DNA of 64,000 nucleotides from Dipylidium caninum. Lineage: Eukaryota; Platyhelminthes; Cestoda; Cyclophyllidea; Dipylidiidae. The stretch covers positions 434,001-498,000 of the forward strand of contig QEYB01000715.1 in assembly GCA_017562135.1 (NCBI GenBank), written 5' to 3'. The position numbers and the translations under genes are program-made. Each line of letters begins with the position of its first letter. Position 1 is the stretch's first letter. Of the stretch, positions 31,001-46,000 are shown in pieces. The notes under the pieces are model-generated. The model saw only the letters and a program-made list of their open reading frames with translations, ran no database searches and had not been told where the DNA came from.

Positions 31001-34000
31001 CGATGGTCCTCGAAACGAGGCGAGGCGAGGCGAGGCGCCCTGACGATGCCCAAAGTGTCCGAACGAAATTGTCGGAGCCAACAAGGGGCGTCTTTCTTTC
31101 AGTGGTGCCTCCATCTCCGAATGCCTGGTTAATGTTTCTCCCAGTCCGTTGAGCGGCGCTATGACTTACTCCGGTCTCGTGCGAGAAAAGCGGACACAAA
31201 TCGCGCCTTATTACTAACACAAGGAAATTTTGCGAAACGAGTAAGAAGGATGACTTTAAAGTTTATAAGTAGAAGTAATGTGTGTCTTTTTTAGCCACAG
31301 CTGAAAACAGACTAAACAAAAGCGCTCTTTCAGAGTTTCAAACCTAATATTTATCATTGCTAAAGTGAAATATGGATCGGTTAGCCAAAAGCCTAAGTGA
31401 TTACGAAATCTGAATCAGTAGAGGCCAATGGCGATTAAAAGTGACGGCGACCAGAAGCACCATCACATCCTGCACTCAATGAAATGCGATTCCTTCTGGG
31501 ATGCGTTCCAACATTCCATCTGTTCATCAAAGAACCTGAATTTCATGCGCTTCATTCCCAAATATTGTGCTAATTAATAATACCAAGTTGTCCTCTCGAT
31601 ACTCGACGGATTAAAAGCCACTAGGAGAACACACGAGGGAAAAGGTGGGTTGGCTGTTCGGGATATGCGGCTGATGTTAGGATTTAATAAGCCGCATGAA
31701 GTACCTTTTTATTAAGTTGACTTGTTACCGAAACCAAAATCGCAAAGAAGGGAATTTTCAAAGCCACACATGCCGTCCAAGTTGCGCATGAGGTCCACTT
31801 CAACCGACTGGTCGAAGGAGAGGGAGCCTCAGTCGGCCAAGGCAATCAAATCCACGCAATGCGGAATGTAGGGATCGGGCAGGAAGGACGAAGATGCCCC
31901 GGTGAATTTACTACTTCGGGGAAATACAGAGCCGGCATAAAACGGACACTGGGGCGCGGTTCAAATAAGGTGGGCCGAGCACAGCCCAAAATTAACTGAG
32001 TGCTAACACTGCGGCCAGATTGGCGCAAAACCTTCCCCTTCGAATGAATTAATACACGGCAGAGAGGCTGCGCGCGAGAGATCAACAGCCCATCACTCAC
32101 CCCTTTGACATATTTAGCAATGACACGCGAGAGATGACGTTTGGGCACATGCTTCCTCTTTGTGTCTCTCCGAATGGGCGTTTGGGGGCTGGGGACGCTG
32201 CGAGACTTGTTGCTCTCCCCGCCTGGCTCCGGATCCCCTCCCCTTCCCTCCTCCATGCTCGTCTGGCTTTGTTCCCGACCACACACGCGGCGTGCCTCCT
32301 TGTCCTCCTCCGTTTCTCCATCGTCACCCTCCTCCTCCTCCTCGTCCCCGTCTTCGTCTTCTTCTTCTTCTTCTTCTTCTTCCTCCTCCTCCTCCTCCTC
32401 GAGTTCGATGTAGCTGGGCTGTCCAATGCGCACGGTGACCTCGTAGATCAACGCGGCGGAGAGGAGGCAGTACTCAGAGACAGCTGGCAGGAGGTAGAAG
32501 GAGACCGAGGAGCCCGAGTGTTCGCCTTGCTTCTGGTCGAGGTGTAGTGTTGTGCTCACCTTGTCCACCATAACGTCGGCCCACATGCAGAGGTTCGTGC
32601 TCAAAACGTGGATGAAGCACGCTCCGAATATCTCGTTGTTGTGCAGAATCACTATCTGTCAAACGGCAGACGGGTTATTCGACACTTCGTGTGTGAAGAA
32701 GAAGAAGAAGTAGGAACTCATTATGAGGAAAGCGTCAGTAGCACCCTTCCTGGCTGGCAAAGGGAGAATGCTTCAAGCAGCAACTGCCACCCCCTGGCAG
32801 GCATATTTGCGTGTCTCGCCTAATGTGGAAGACTTGTCGCTGATGGGGCAGGCGATGGACTTCATCTCGTTGGACTTTTCGCTGTCACTTGATAGGTGAC
32901 AGCTTCAACTGCCGACGACACAGAAACTACACTAATCAGCGAAGTCGCGGGATTAGAAGACGACTCACAACTTCCTTTTACGGGTTTACACCATCTGAGA
33001 AAATACGCGCTTAGGTCTTTCCAATGCGACCGCAGTTGAAGAGGGTAGATTTGTGCAACAAGTCTCCAACGAGGGAAGTTAAATGCCTTCCAGTAGGAAT
33101 GAACTCCACCTAGACGATTTCAGTCGAAAAGGGTCAACACAGGTTAGTTAGAAGCAAATTCATGCTTCAGCACCAAACACAAAATAGTGTCCGCCAAAAA
33201 ACAGGTCAGTTAACGGCAAGTTAATTCAGCAGAGAACGATTTCGGCGTCGAAGGCAGACAGGAAAGAGGGGAAAGGCCACTTGCCTAGGCGATGTCAAAA
33301 GAGACGTGCATACCGGGACTGGTGATGGGAGGGGGCGGGAGGAGGAAATGGCTTTACTTAACGGGTAGTATTTGGGCGGTGCAAAGAGCAGTTTGCCGCC
33401 CGTCTCGAGCGGGTGCTCCATTCCTCGAGCCACGGTGCCCTTTATTTTGTTTCGACCACAGACCCGGGAAGCCTGGCCGAGGGCGAAGTGGTTGAATTAA
33501 AACGATCAATTGGTGCCAAGCGGGCACATAAGGCACTGCGAGTGCTTTTCGACCTGACAATCGCCTCATCCGGCACGAAAGGCATCACCCGAGGCCAAAA
33601 TCACACGGACGGACAGTGTGGTTGATGGGCTTTTCATCTCCCTTTGGAGACGCAGGCGCCGAATCGAGTGGTCTTATTGTGGCCATGCTAATCAAGGCAC
33701 GACATTATCCAAGTGAAAGGTCATGGAGAAATGCCTCCTGTCGCAGAGTATGACGCGCGCGGCTTGCCCGGGGACAGACCTGCTGATAAGAAGCGCCTTC
33801 TGCTCGTCAGAGCCAGCGTGTGTTTCCATGACAACCTGCCTCGGAGCAGAAATACTTTAAGGGGATGGGCTGCCGATGAGTGACCTAATATCGAGCAGTT
33901 AGATTTGGCCGTCTCGGACGATCCGTCTAAATAGAATGAACCCTCAACATGGCGAATTTGTGGGTGGAGGGTGAAATCTCGACGGACCAGGGAATGTCAC

Positions 34001-37000
34001 GAAGGCCCTCGTTCCCCCCCACTTTGTAATGCCAAAGTGATAGTGCGGATTCCTAGCATGAGAAGAATACGCTTTCCGCGGGCTGATAGGAGGAAAAGAC
34101 TGTTTCAAGTGGACTTTTCCAGAGCTGACGATTTTTGGGTGACCAAAAATTTGACCTGACATGCTCCTCTCACAGGGCAGAACACAAGTCCGAAATATGC
34201 CCTTCGAGGGAGATTGCGTCCGTGAATGTGCGAGGTCTGTGGGCAGACGCCACTGACGCTGCGTCCACCCTCGTGCACTTCAGACTCTCTGCAGTCCCGG
34301 TGGGCGAAAGGAATAACACTGGCCGAGCACGGGTCAATGTGATCTCCGAGGCCAGGGGTGCGAATCCAACGCTGGTGGTAAAAAAACGTCCAATTTATTA
34401 ATAAAATGGTGCTTCTTGCACACAATTATCGGGAGACGGGTTGATTTGAGGCAATCCCCCTTGGGATTTGAAATTGTTTACAAAGATTGTCCTTAAATCG
34501 CGATGGCTCTCTTGGCGAAGTTTCGAATTTTTCAGTGTCAATCAGACTAGAGCGAAGATTGACATGTCAAGTGGAGCACGATTTACAACTTTGCTGTCCA
34601 AATATTTAAAATGCGTGATGATGCGAGACTGGTGAGCCGTGACGACCTTATCGGTCCCCCGTTTGTGCTAACGCCAGGTCTGAGGCACGCCAATTTCACC
34701 AGTAAGAAAGGAACCTCTGCCAGGCAATTCGCCAGGGCGGCCACAACATTTGTGAGTCGCGTGGTCCCTCAGCGGCCGGTGCATCCCAACAGCATCTTGT
34801 GGTTCGCAAACAACCCGTCCGGTGAAACAGTCTGCAAAGGGAGGGGGGAAGCGGTGGCGGTGGCGGTGGAGATGCTCACCCGGTGGTAGACGAGGATGAA
34901 GAGAGTTTGGGCGGCGAAGAAGCTGATCTCGAAGGTGGACTTGAAGACCTCGGACCAGTGCATGGGCGGTTGCGCTTGCATCTCGTGCAGGCGGATTGCG
35001 CTCTGCCCGATGCTCATCGTCGCGAACACTGCAATAGAGAGACAGAGGAGTCGAGTGGCAGTGTGCATTCAGCGCGCGGCAGCCTCATGTCGCCGCGCTG
35101 TTTTGGTTCAATTACATCTGAAAAAGACCTCAGATCAAATTGGTGTGAAAAAGAAGGCCAGGCTTCTCGAGGCCATTTTAAAATAAAGGGGAAATTTGCA
35201 TTGAAACAATAATAATAAAAGGGGGTAGTTATTGTAGGCATGAGAGCAATATTGCCAAGCGGAACACTTTTTTGGACATCAAAACTAGCAAAAATTTTAG
35301 TCATGAGAGTCGTCTGGCACAACAATGCACGGAGGGGAACACTGCTACTCATATATCAACGCTCTTTCCAGTCAACAAGGTTACAAGGCAGTGTTTCAAC
35401 TTGCAATAGAATTTCGGCCTCTGTAGGAAGTAGTAGCTACTCATGAACGCATGAGGAAGAGAGAAGACAACTGGAGAGGATACGGGACCTGCGCATCCCC
35501 CAGTGAGAGCTTATAAACACTCACACTTGAACGGCGGATCCCACTCCTGGGAGGGAAGAAACCCCTAAATGGTGCAGTCGGGGTGGGCATACAACGCGAA
35601 AGGGATAATCATTTCGGACAGGCGGGTTAAGTCGGTTAGGAGAGTGAGGCGCAAAGAAAGGAGGCAACTGAGACAGGCTGTCGTTTGCATCACCCATCTC
35701 GGAGAAAAGACCTCATCGGTTTCCAGATAAATCCCTAAAACGCTCCGGTACCGCAGCATTAAAATTAGCAAAAATCTGCTTTATAAACTGCAAATTAGTA
35801 GTTATAACCAAGAAGTCAGAGACAGACGTCATGGATTATGACGGTAATTTGTTACCGCCGTCGGGGTTCCGCGCATAGATCGGGTAAAAGTGTGGGTAAA
35901 GTGAATGATTTCTTAGAGGAACCAAAGAAGACGCAGTGGGGAATGGCGAAAAGTCCAGAAACACGAAGAGGAGCATATCATCTTTGACACAGTTAGGGCG
36001 TGCTTTCATAGAGGCAGAAACATTTGCTCTCAACGCCCCGCGTGTGGAAGAGCTGAAGCGTCGTGGCCTGGTCGACAGTCAGCTACAGCCAAAACGTGAA
36101 CATGTCCTTGCGGCTCTCAACAGCACACCCTTCTTTCACCACTAAACACGGATATACTTTTAACCTGGGAGACAATTTGGTGTAGTTCGGCGAGGCGGCC
36201 AAAAGTAGGATGTTTTGCAATCAAACGGCACAACGTCGTTCAACAAGAGAGAAAAAGCGTTTGAATATCAGGTGTACCAGCAAACAGCAGCTTGTAACGA
36301 GATTCTAAGTACACTAAGTAGCGAGAGGCTTTGAAAGGCCGCCTTTCAACAGGGCAAAAAACTTCGGTACTCAGAGGAGATTTACCCGATTCACTTCGCG
36401 CAGATGGCCAAGCCTACAAGGGACATTGAAATGTTGGACTGCTTGCTGTTGTGGTAGATCACTGCCACAAATGAGTCGTGGACTTGCCACGTGATGGCAT
36501 CCAACCTCATGTGTTAGGAGTTCAAGGGGGGCAGAGTGGAGAAGCCAAGAGGAGGGATCAGTGGTTGCAGAGACATTTCGAAGCATAGTCTAGGGGGAGA
36601 ACAGTGCAGGCAATGCTTCCCATCGCCCCGTTATTGTTCCGAGTACTCCTACGCAACCTGCTGGAGGAGCACATTCCCCGCCGATATTCTATTGGCGGAG
36701 ATCTCCATCCTAAGCACCACAATGTGTCTCCATGTTGTGCACTGGTTATTACTAGGTGATATGGGTAAAAAAGTTGCCTGGACTCGAGCGAAGTGCGGAA
36801 AAGTCACCCGCTTTGCAAATTTCAAGAACAACTTAACACTCCTCGATTTGAAAAGAAAAAAATGGGGAGAGAATATTTACTCGGTGTTGGAGTTCTGACA
36901 GAAGCCATTGATGCCGGCAAATCTATGGGGACGAGCAACTCCAATCGGAGGGAACCTTTCAACATGGCACGCCTTAGACCTCTTCACCTCAACAAAAACA

Positions 37001-40000
37001 GCTTCGTCCAAGATGGCAGGCGTGCAAGAGTCTCCGACGACCCGAGAGCTTCATTCCCCTCGAACACGCACACCAGAAGAGAAGATACGTAGAAGTGGTG
37101 GCCGCTCAGCGGGTTTGTAAGGGGAGCACGTAGGGGCTCAGTAGAACCCCACGTGGGGCCCAGTAATCATTTGCCCACGTGCGACACGCTTACGATCATT
37201 TACCAGGCCGTTAGTTTGAAACCACATTTCCCTTCCCGATTTTTGGGATACGAAAAGTTTAGTGTGTGCCAACAGGACGGTGGTTGGAGAGAGCAGCGGA
37301 CATTTGAAAATGGAGATGATACGTAGGCTAATTCGACTGCACCATTTTTACAATTCTGCACTCCGAATCCGCTCCATGCGGCCGATGCCGCGGCTGTGCA
37401 TCGCATCGTCCACGAGTTGCACCGTCGATTGTGCGATTTCCGTTCTTGGTCTTTTACCAACCCACATAGCGATCACTCATCCGTTTTCCTGATTACTCCG
37501 TCGCCAATCCCCTCCTCCACGGTGACCCACAGCGCATCTAGGCAGAGGTGTGAGATTTTATGTTCACCAATTTCCCTTGACTCCTCACCAAGTGGATATC
37601 ACTCTACGGACTGTAACCAGCGATGTGTTGGTTTAGACTGCCAAAGCTGAGGTCATGCTAAAAGATCGCCCCAATGTTGATTACGATTTGCCTCAAGATT
37701 TGGCCCCGAGTCGTGTTCAGCCGTGTATGGACCTGTATGTGTGTACGTCCGCATTGAGAGCGCGGAAGGGGAACGTACGGGCGAGGCCGAGGCGAAGGTA
37801 GAGATTAACGGGTTCACCGCAACGCGAATACTTAACGATGAAGCAGACAGGTCCAGAGATGCGCTGGGCGGCCTCGAAGGTCTCACTGTGCTTCACCGCA
37901 AAGTAGACGGTGGTTCCGAACATGACGAAGGCACTGGTGGCGTACAGGGCTCCCAACAGCATGTCGTGCACCACTGCGGTGAGGCTGTCCTATCCATAGA
38001 AAGGAAACATTCATTAAGAAAAACAGGTCTATCGTCACAGGTGCCGCCTTGGCTACTTTGCCCGTTGGGCAAAAACTTCATGGCGGGCAGGAGAGAGGAG
38101 GGGAGGGGAGGCGCTGTTGAGGTGCAGAGCATAGTAATGAATGTTGAACCCTGTGCAGAACATGTTGAGTCAAACATTCTACTACATTTAGCCATATTCT
38201 CTGCACGCCAACGGCAGTGATGGCGAAGACAGTTTCGAGCGACCTCTTCAACCCAAAAGAAATCTCAGCACGATGAGCAGAGTCGCATACCTCATCGCAT
38301 TCCCACTGTTTTTCCTCCCCACGTTGCCCTGCCGACTACAGGCCGAGGTGATACCGTTAACACACTCCAAAGGGGTCAGAGACAAACTAGGCGGCGGGGG
38401 GGAGGGGGAGACGGGGGGAGGGAAGAGGAAGTCCAATTAGTGCGATGCCGGAGAAGTCTATACACGTCCCAAATGGGTTGCGGAGGAGGCCTCTTAAAAT
38501 TAACCATTGTGGTAATTCAAAGGCTCCAACCACGCTCAACAAGAGCGCTACGAGGCTGTCAGAGGGCAACGTGCTGAACGAGAGTGCCTGCGCGCAAGGC
38601 AGGTTTCCCCATCAACCAAAGCCGCCGTTGATGAAGAGCCACACCGGCCCGAATGGCGTCTGAATGTACAATCTAGTCAAGGCAGTTAAGAAGTAACACT
38701 TAAAATTACTGCCTGAAATTAGAGGTGAAAATCTGCAAATTCAGTGCGGTATCGCATACGCGATGCATTTGGGGAGAATTTCCAGCCATGTGACCCATGT
38801 TTCAGCTCACATTTGCTCGGGTATCTTGAGAGCATCTCAGACACTACTCATAAAACGGTGAAATTGCTTGTGCACGGCAGACGAAAGTTGGGCCGTTCAT
38901 TTTGAAAGGGGCATAAAGAGACGCTCAGACCTATCCAAATGAAACACACTAAAGATGGCGATATCATCTCTAAGACAGCAGTTATTCATAGTCACATGCA
39001 ATTAGAAAGAGGAGACGGGGGATGCCCGTTGTCAGAAGGAGAAACGCAATTACTACTCCTGCTAATTCGCCCATAGGTGAAGGAGAGAACGAGTGCTCGT
39101 GTGTAGAAATGCCAACCCGCTGGTTGAACGCTTATTGGCCTGTCGGCATGAGGAGAAAGAGGGTGGATTCTAGGAGAGGCAGATGAAACGCTTCCTTTCT
39201 TAGTTGGTGAATCGCTTTTTGAGCCATGCTTAGGAACTTGGATGCAATCACCTCCGAATTTGAGGTTCAGCCGCATTCAGAGCCTAATCAAATCCAACAT
39301 TCAATATTACTGATGATCCTGCGGGCAAGAGTGGACTACGAAGAGGAGGCTCCCACTCGCATTTTATGGTACATCGGACAGGATCGCAGTGGAGGAGCGG
39401 CGGAATTGACGCCGGGTAAGACTCGGGTCCAGAAGACATGTTCACCGTGTGTGACCAAACCCGGCTAGCTAATGTAATACACGGCATTCGTGAGACTATT
39501 TCCATTCCTTAAAAGTGATTTCCTGCTATCAGAGTGCTAAAGCAGAGGCATTTCCAAGCTCTCCGGCACTGATGTCAGCCGCTTCAACTTCAGCTGGCCA
39601 AGGGTCATTTGACCCTAGCGAAGACGTGGGAGCGCAAAAGGCGTCTTCTTCGCCCAACCAACATGGAGTGGCCCAATGCTGTCATCAACTGTCGTCATTT
39701 TGTCTATTTATTTCTCTACTACCGCAAACACTTTAGCCGGCGTCAATGAGGCGAATAGGTCGTGCAAAAATAATCCCCCGATCTGTTAATAAGGTTGTGG
39801 AAGGTGGTGGCGGGCCCTGGGCGTCCACATGGAGAGAGCCTGTTGGACGAGGGGTTAAGTGAGCGACGAGTCGGTGTGTTTGTCGATTTATCGTCAACTC
39901 CTGTCAAAAGACCGTCGCGTAGAAACGTAGCGCTTATTTGGAAAATTCTCGTGATGCCGTCGGATGGTTCTCGCACCGCATATTTCGACCACGTGAGACG

Positions 40001-43000
40001 ACTGAGTGTAATAAGGACGTTCATTAGAGAATAACCAGAGGAGTCATTGCTTATAAGTGAGACGTCAATTGGACACACCGATAAATTTAACATTTTGCGC
40101 GGTGATCCATAAACCTACTTATTCTAACATTAAAAAATCTCGGAAACCCGGATACATTTGCGTTTTTAAGATCCGATAGATCGAGTGTTCGAGTGGCAGA
40201 GCGCTGAAAACCGCACCGGTGACCGGCGCTTCCATCCTTCCTCTCGCATGGCCAAAGCAGTCAGCCGCAATCTCCACCACGCCTGGCCGCGTAGCACCGA
40301 GCACCCGGGGAACACGAAATCACCGCACCGGTGATGCCACAACGGGGCGTGAATGGCGCCGCCTGACTGGCTCTTGAAGGAATGCACCTCGATCTTTGAG
40401 GGGGGCACTTGGGGCTCAGTTGAAGCCGCGCAGGCCCGAAATGAACACTCGCCTCGCGGATGGGAGAAAAAATGGGATGATGACATACCTTCTTCTCGTC
40501 CATCGCCTGCACTGCGACCGCAACGCTCGCCGAGGCCATGAGGGAGAGGTAGAGGATGCAAAAGGACTTCCGATCGTTTGTCCTAGTCGAAGGCAAAAGA
40601 GAGAATAATGCAACCGGTGTATACACCCCTGGTTTGGAGTACAGAGCGCATGCACCATTTCACCTCGTGTAGGTTTAAGTCGGAGGGCTTCGGTGGCCTA
40701 CCAAACTGCTGACTAGGTCTCCACTTTCCCTAGCATTTTGTACAGTGAAGCGCACTCGAGAGATACCGCAAGGTTGGAACTTGCTCTGTTCGGGAGGAAA
40801 AGGCCTCCACCTTTGAAGGGTTTGTCCGGGAAGTAGAATTGCATGGGGCCAATCAGTTTTGCTCTATTCATACACTTAAGAACTGGACAGGCTACCGCAT
40901 TTCACGGTAAAATGAAACATTAACGCTCTCACTGCTTAATAACAGCAATTTCAGTCTAGACCCCCCAATGCTGCGCTGTCTACCATGCGCCAAAGTTCGG
41001 AGAACGCAGTTCCCAACGGGGAGTAGCAAAGGCTAGTGCTTTCACAGGTCTTTGAAGCGTCTGATGTTGGGAAATTCCAGGGGGTTTGTAATCTTCATTA
41101 AAGGAGACAGCAGAGTCGTGCTTCCAGAGACGCGTGCAACTACTCACGGCCAAAAAAGTGATCGCTAATCTGCTTATCTCCCCAGTGAGATGATAGAAGT
41201 GCCGCGTATTTTTCGCATGCTGCGCCGTAACGAAAAATTGACAGTGGCGGTCGGTAGCGGCTCAACAGAAGAGCCGACAAAAAAAGCCGGGTTCGTGACG
41301 GACACTCCGGCCCCGGACACCGACTCAACGCATGCTCCCAGGCCCATTTGCCCAGATGCCTTATCCCGACTTATCGCACTGCAAGTGTGCTGCTACTGTG
41401 AAGGAGGAAGGGTACAAACAGGGTAGGTGGAATGAAATGTCGGAGGCGAGGTTGGGTGCTAAATATGGAGCTGTTAAATACACGAAAGCGTTTCTCTGCC
41501 TGTCTAATTCCAAAATAGCGTACGGGTCTACTGGGGCAAACGCACAAATCGAGTGGCGAGGGCAGCACAAAGACGAAGACCTGGGAATAGTGCCGACTTC
41601 CCATAGATTTCCCCTGTAATTCCTACGACTATCACAAGCGGAGCATTACAGTTGCGAGTTAAATAAGTGAAAAAGTTTTGACAATTATGTGCCAATGGTA
41701 CGAGTTAAAGGTCAAGTAAAGTGAATTTATTCACTTCCAAAAATTTCTATATCAGAGAACTTCATCGTCCATGCCATTTTGAGAGAAATCGTATGGAAGT
41801 GCACTTGGTGAGGGTGAAGAAATCAACTTGCACTCGGAGGTCACGAAATGTGATCAGGTCCTACAAGTAGTTCGGCAAACTCTCGCAGAGTCGGGGCGCG
41901 GACATGCACATTCATCAAAGTGGCCGATGAAGTGGTTGGCAAATAACCACGAACACACTGGGTTAAGAAGCCCTCCTCACACATCCCATTCGCAGTGTGA
42001 TAGAAAGAGGACGCCATTAAGGATTTATCTTCTGTCCCATGAACATCTGCTTCACCACGACTCGAACGTAGACTACCATCGAGGCAAAACGCAGAAGGCA
42101 TTTCTTTAGTGCAGATCGCTGAAACGGAGACGGCACTTCGCGAAGGAAGTTTTTCGATGACAATCATTCAATCCCCCTAGTCAAAAAAGAGTAAATAAGG
42201 GGCGGCAGATCTGGACTAATCAGTTGTTACTTCCCAAAAAACACTTGACTTTTAGACCCTCTCAAATTCAGCGCAGGTGAACAGCCTCACCCCTTGAACC
42301 CTGCACAACGCTGTGAGCTTGAGCGTCTCGACACTCGAGCCAACGGGATAGCCGAAGACAGTCGCTTTAGCGAATCCTACCGGGAATACATGGTTTGCAT
42401 TTTCTGTGTTGCTTAAGGCGATATCCACCTCGCGGCGGACATGCTCACTGGAGGCCAGTGCCACCCGCAACCATGTCTACGAGGCTGGCATTAGAATAAT
42501 TAATTTTTGACTATTTTTTCCACATCCTCAGACAGCGCAGACACGAAAGGTGCTCAGGAAAGGAAAACTGATTGGTTTGAGTGGTATTCTGGAGGATTCA
42601 ACACTGACAGACGGTTTCTTTCGTGCTAACTCTAACATTCGGAAATGTCGGTCTGTTAAGGATGGTAGACCGGTCATCGAGGTCACCATGATTTTTACAT
42701 TAGTGGAAGGGGTTTTTGAACAGATGAAAATACTAACTTTGGTGCATTGTTGCACTGTTGGCGGCAGTTTTTTTTCTCATAACAAAAAACAAAACGCCAC
42801 GTGACTACTGATATTTGGCAGTGGAATGCAGGGGCCACTTGCACTCGAACACCTTTTTCTCTCCACTCATGGAGATTTTCTGTTCGTTTTAAAAAAAATA
42901 AATCGTTCATACACTTTTAGTCATATCATTTAGAAATCGAAAGAAACTCCGCACATTTTGCTGTCACTGCCTATAATTCAAAGATAGCAGGGGAAAAATT

Positions 43001-46000
43001 TGGATCAAAGTGGGTCTTGCATCTCTAGTATTAAATTGTCCGAGGACAGTGGGGACAGGTGATTTGGCATTAATGCAGAATTCACCCGATCAAGTGGCCA
43101 GAGGGCAGGTGGAGGTGGAGGAGGAGGAGGAGGAGGGCAAGAATCGGCAACAGGGTTTGCGAAAAGGCCAAGTAGACAAATTATGGAGTGAATGTGCAAA
43201 TTCAGAAACAGACCAAAGTAGTGGTGTAACACACACGGAAAAGGACGATGTGGTGTTTATTCGATCCCACTCAACATACCGAGGGCTCTTAATCTTTAGC
43301 TCGTAATCCACTCTGAAAAAAAGAAGAAAAAGAATTAGCAAGAGCCTAAACTGACGCCTTCCGGTCGCTCCTGTACACACGTCCGCCGAAGTTGGGAAGA
43401 CGACTATAGAAAATGTCGATTCTATGCTTGCAAACTGCTTTTCACGTAGGAATGTATGATGGTAAGAAAAGAAGTCCTTTACGTTAGATGGCTTTCCGGA
43501 GAAATCAGGGGTGCCAAGAACTTGATTTCACTCCTGGTGCGCATAGATCACGGGGACAAAGACAAGTTAGTGTACGGGGAAAAGGAATAGAGCGGAATGA
43601 GACATAACGTTCGTGTGTGTCTCTCAGTTGCATCTAAATTAATTAGGAAAGGAGACTAATGGGTGAATAAAATTGGTCGCTTTTGTCTTGGAAACGCTAA
43701 TAATAAAGGAAGAGAAGCTCGTGAATTTGAGTAGGCGAGTTCTTTTTCGGTTTCGTACAAAGCAAAAAAGGGGAGAAGACGTTGAAACCGATCAGACGTG
43801 TGGTGTGAGGCTGCACGGAGATCCACGTCAAGTGGATGTTTGGCGTGTCACTGTCAGGCATGCTAGTGCACGTGGGAAAGACTGCCAAGTGTCGCGGGAC
43901 AGGAGGTCTGTGCTGCTAGAACCGTCAGGGGCTCCCACGGAGCCCAGCTTTCCAACTCAGCTCTGCAGTGCAGTTAGACGACGCGAGCATTAGACCTCCC
44001 AGTTTTAGAAACTCATATTACGAAAGATCTCATCCACATTCGATCTTTTAAATCGAAAAGTAGAGAACGTGCAAAATTTTCAGAAGTTGCCAAGATTTAA
44101 AACGAGAGTGGATATAATGGAGATAAATTGACAGTAGATAGAAAATTCCAAGTGGTCTAACTATCGACAGAATCATGAGGCATCAACAACAACAGATGGT
44201 AACCCTTACTCAGGACGGTATACTCAGGACGGTACAAAAAATACTAAACGAAGAAATAAAGACAAATGATTCCGAGAATGCAAAAGCTTGAATGAGTGAA
44301 TTTGGAAAAAGAGGCTACTTTGACTCCAACGCCAACGAGAGCTCTTTAAGATTGCATCTTTTAAAGTGGTATAAAACCAACCTTTAAAGGCAAGTTCCTT
44401 TGTCCAGCAGACTCAAAATAGCACTAGTGACAGGAAAAAAAGCAATGCGTTGCAGGGAGCCGCCACACAAGCGGAGAGATCACGTCCAGGTGTTGGACAA
44501 GTCTTTAGCCGGTGCCCATGAGTGTAAGTGTCTAAGTGAAATTCCACACACACGACCAGTACCGTAGATCGGAGCAGAAAGGGAAAAAGAGACATATCTC
44601 GAGTTCAGAAGCCGACATGCTTTCAAGCATTAAAGTCCTGACAACCAAATTTCAGGTTGGGGAGACGCTCGGAGCCAAGACAAGACAACGAGGGCTCCGA
44701 TTCACTTTCCCACAGACGACCTGGCCCATACATTTGTAGTACGTTTGCACCTAAGCAAGCTGAGACTCCTAAAAAAGCGGAGGCTGGATCGCCTACATGC
44801 AGCAGAACTGCGTGGTTCCTGGAACAAAAACACCTCCAAACGAATAAGCGTTCACCCTCAACTTCTTTAATGAAGTCACAAAACAAAAGCGTTGACTCAT
44901 TTGTCTAAAGTCGATGGCAGCACGAAGCGGCAAAAGGAGGGTTTGAAATGGGCCCCATGGGCTGCTGCAACACGACTCCAGGCGGCGTCACGCCGTGAGC
45001 CACAGCAGACCGTGGGTCTACTGCCTGATTCGCCATGACAGCAAACGACTGGGCCAGTTAAGAAGAACCTTCGCTAAATAGTACGCAGTGATGAGGCATC
45101 CATGTGGAAAACCCCAGACAGTTGTCAAAATTAGCACACACAGCAAAGAAGTGGGTTATCCTAGTTATTTCTTTACGAAGAGTACCAGTGGTTCCCCTGC
45201 CCTAGTAGAGTCAAATGCCAACTAAAAACTGCTGCAACGTACACTGCATAGGTGGGGCGTGTGAACTCGTCGACCTCACAGGGTCAGGTAATAGGTAGGG
45301 TGACCCTACTGACACTCTTCGTCAGTCATTTCCATTTAAAGCAGGACTAAAAGACCTGGAGACGAACGATTGTGAATATGTCGCAGACACAAAAGAGATG
45401 GAAACATTGCCAATCGTTTCGAAAGGTAGAAACCCGAGAAGCAGTTTTCCTTCGCAATTAAGTAGGGGGAAAGGCAACCAACGGAGGAGCGTGAGCCACC
45501 TGACACAGAAGGAAAGGCGGTGAAGAGGCCAGTGGTGGGGCAAACGGGTGGCATAACACAAGGAGACACGAGGTTATCTCTCGGTTACCCAACTAGTCTT
45601 GTGCGTTGATAGCCTCACGTGTTTGTGATGCACTTGAATGAGAATCGAGACCTCGAGGATAGTCGGATTGGATGCCTTCTTTAAAGGTGACTCGGGTGTC
45701 AAAGAAAGGCAGAAAACGTGTCGCAGGTGAGTGTCTAATAAAAGTGAAATAAACGCGCCCCCGTGTAAAATGTCTGATGTTCAGCGAATGGAGCTGGCTT
45801 TAAGGTGCGGACTGGGACTTTACTGTGCCACTTGGGTGAACATGAGTCGGGGTGGGGTGCGCACTTTTAAAATGTATTAACCCCTAAATTGCCTCTTATT
45901 TGAGCAGCCAAGTGAAATCCTCAAAAAATGATACATATGAAGAAGTATCCGTGAGAAATCGGTCAGTCTAAATAAGATTGTAAGGTTAAAAAATAACCAC

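Noticed and set aside
30638..31114. Minus-strand open frame with (AG)n protein repeat, considered as an otopetrin exon
   Set aside because: The exons at 32101 and 29989 join directly in phase 0, and TM6 and TM7 are already adjacent as in the family. The repeat comes from CACCGG hexamers.
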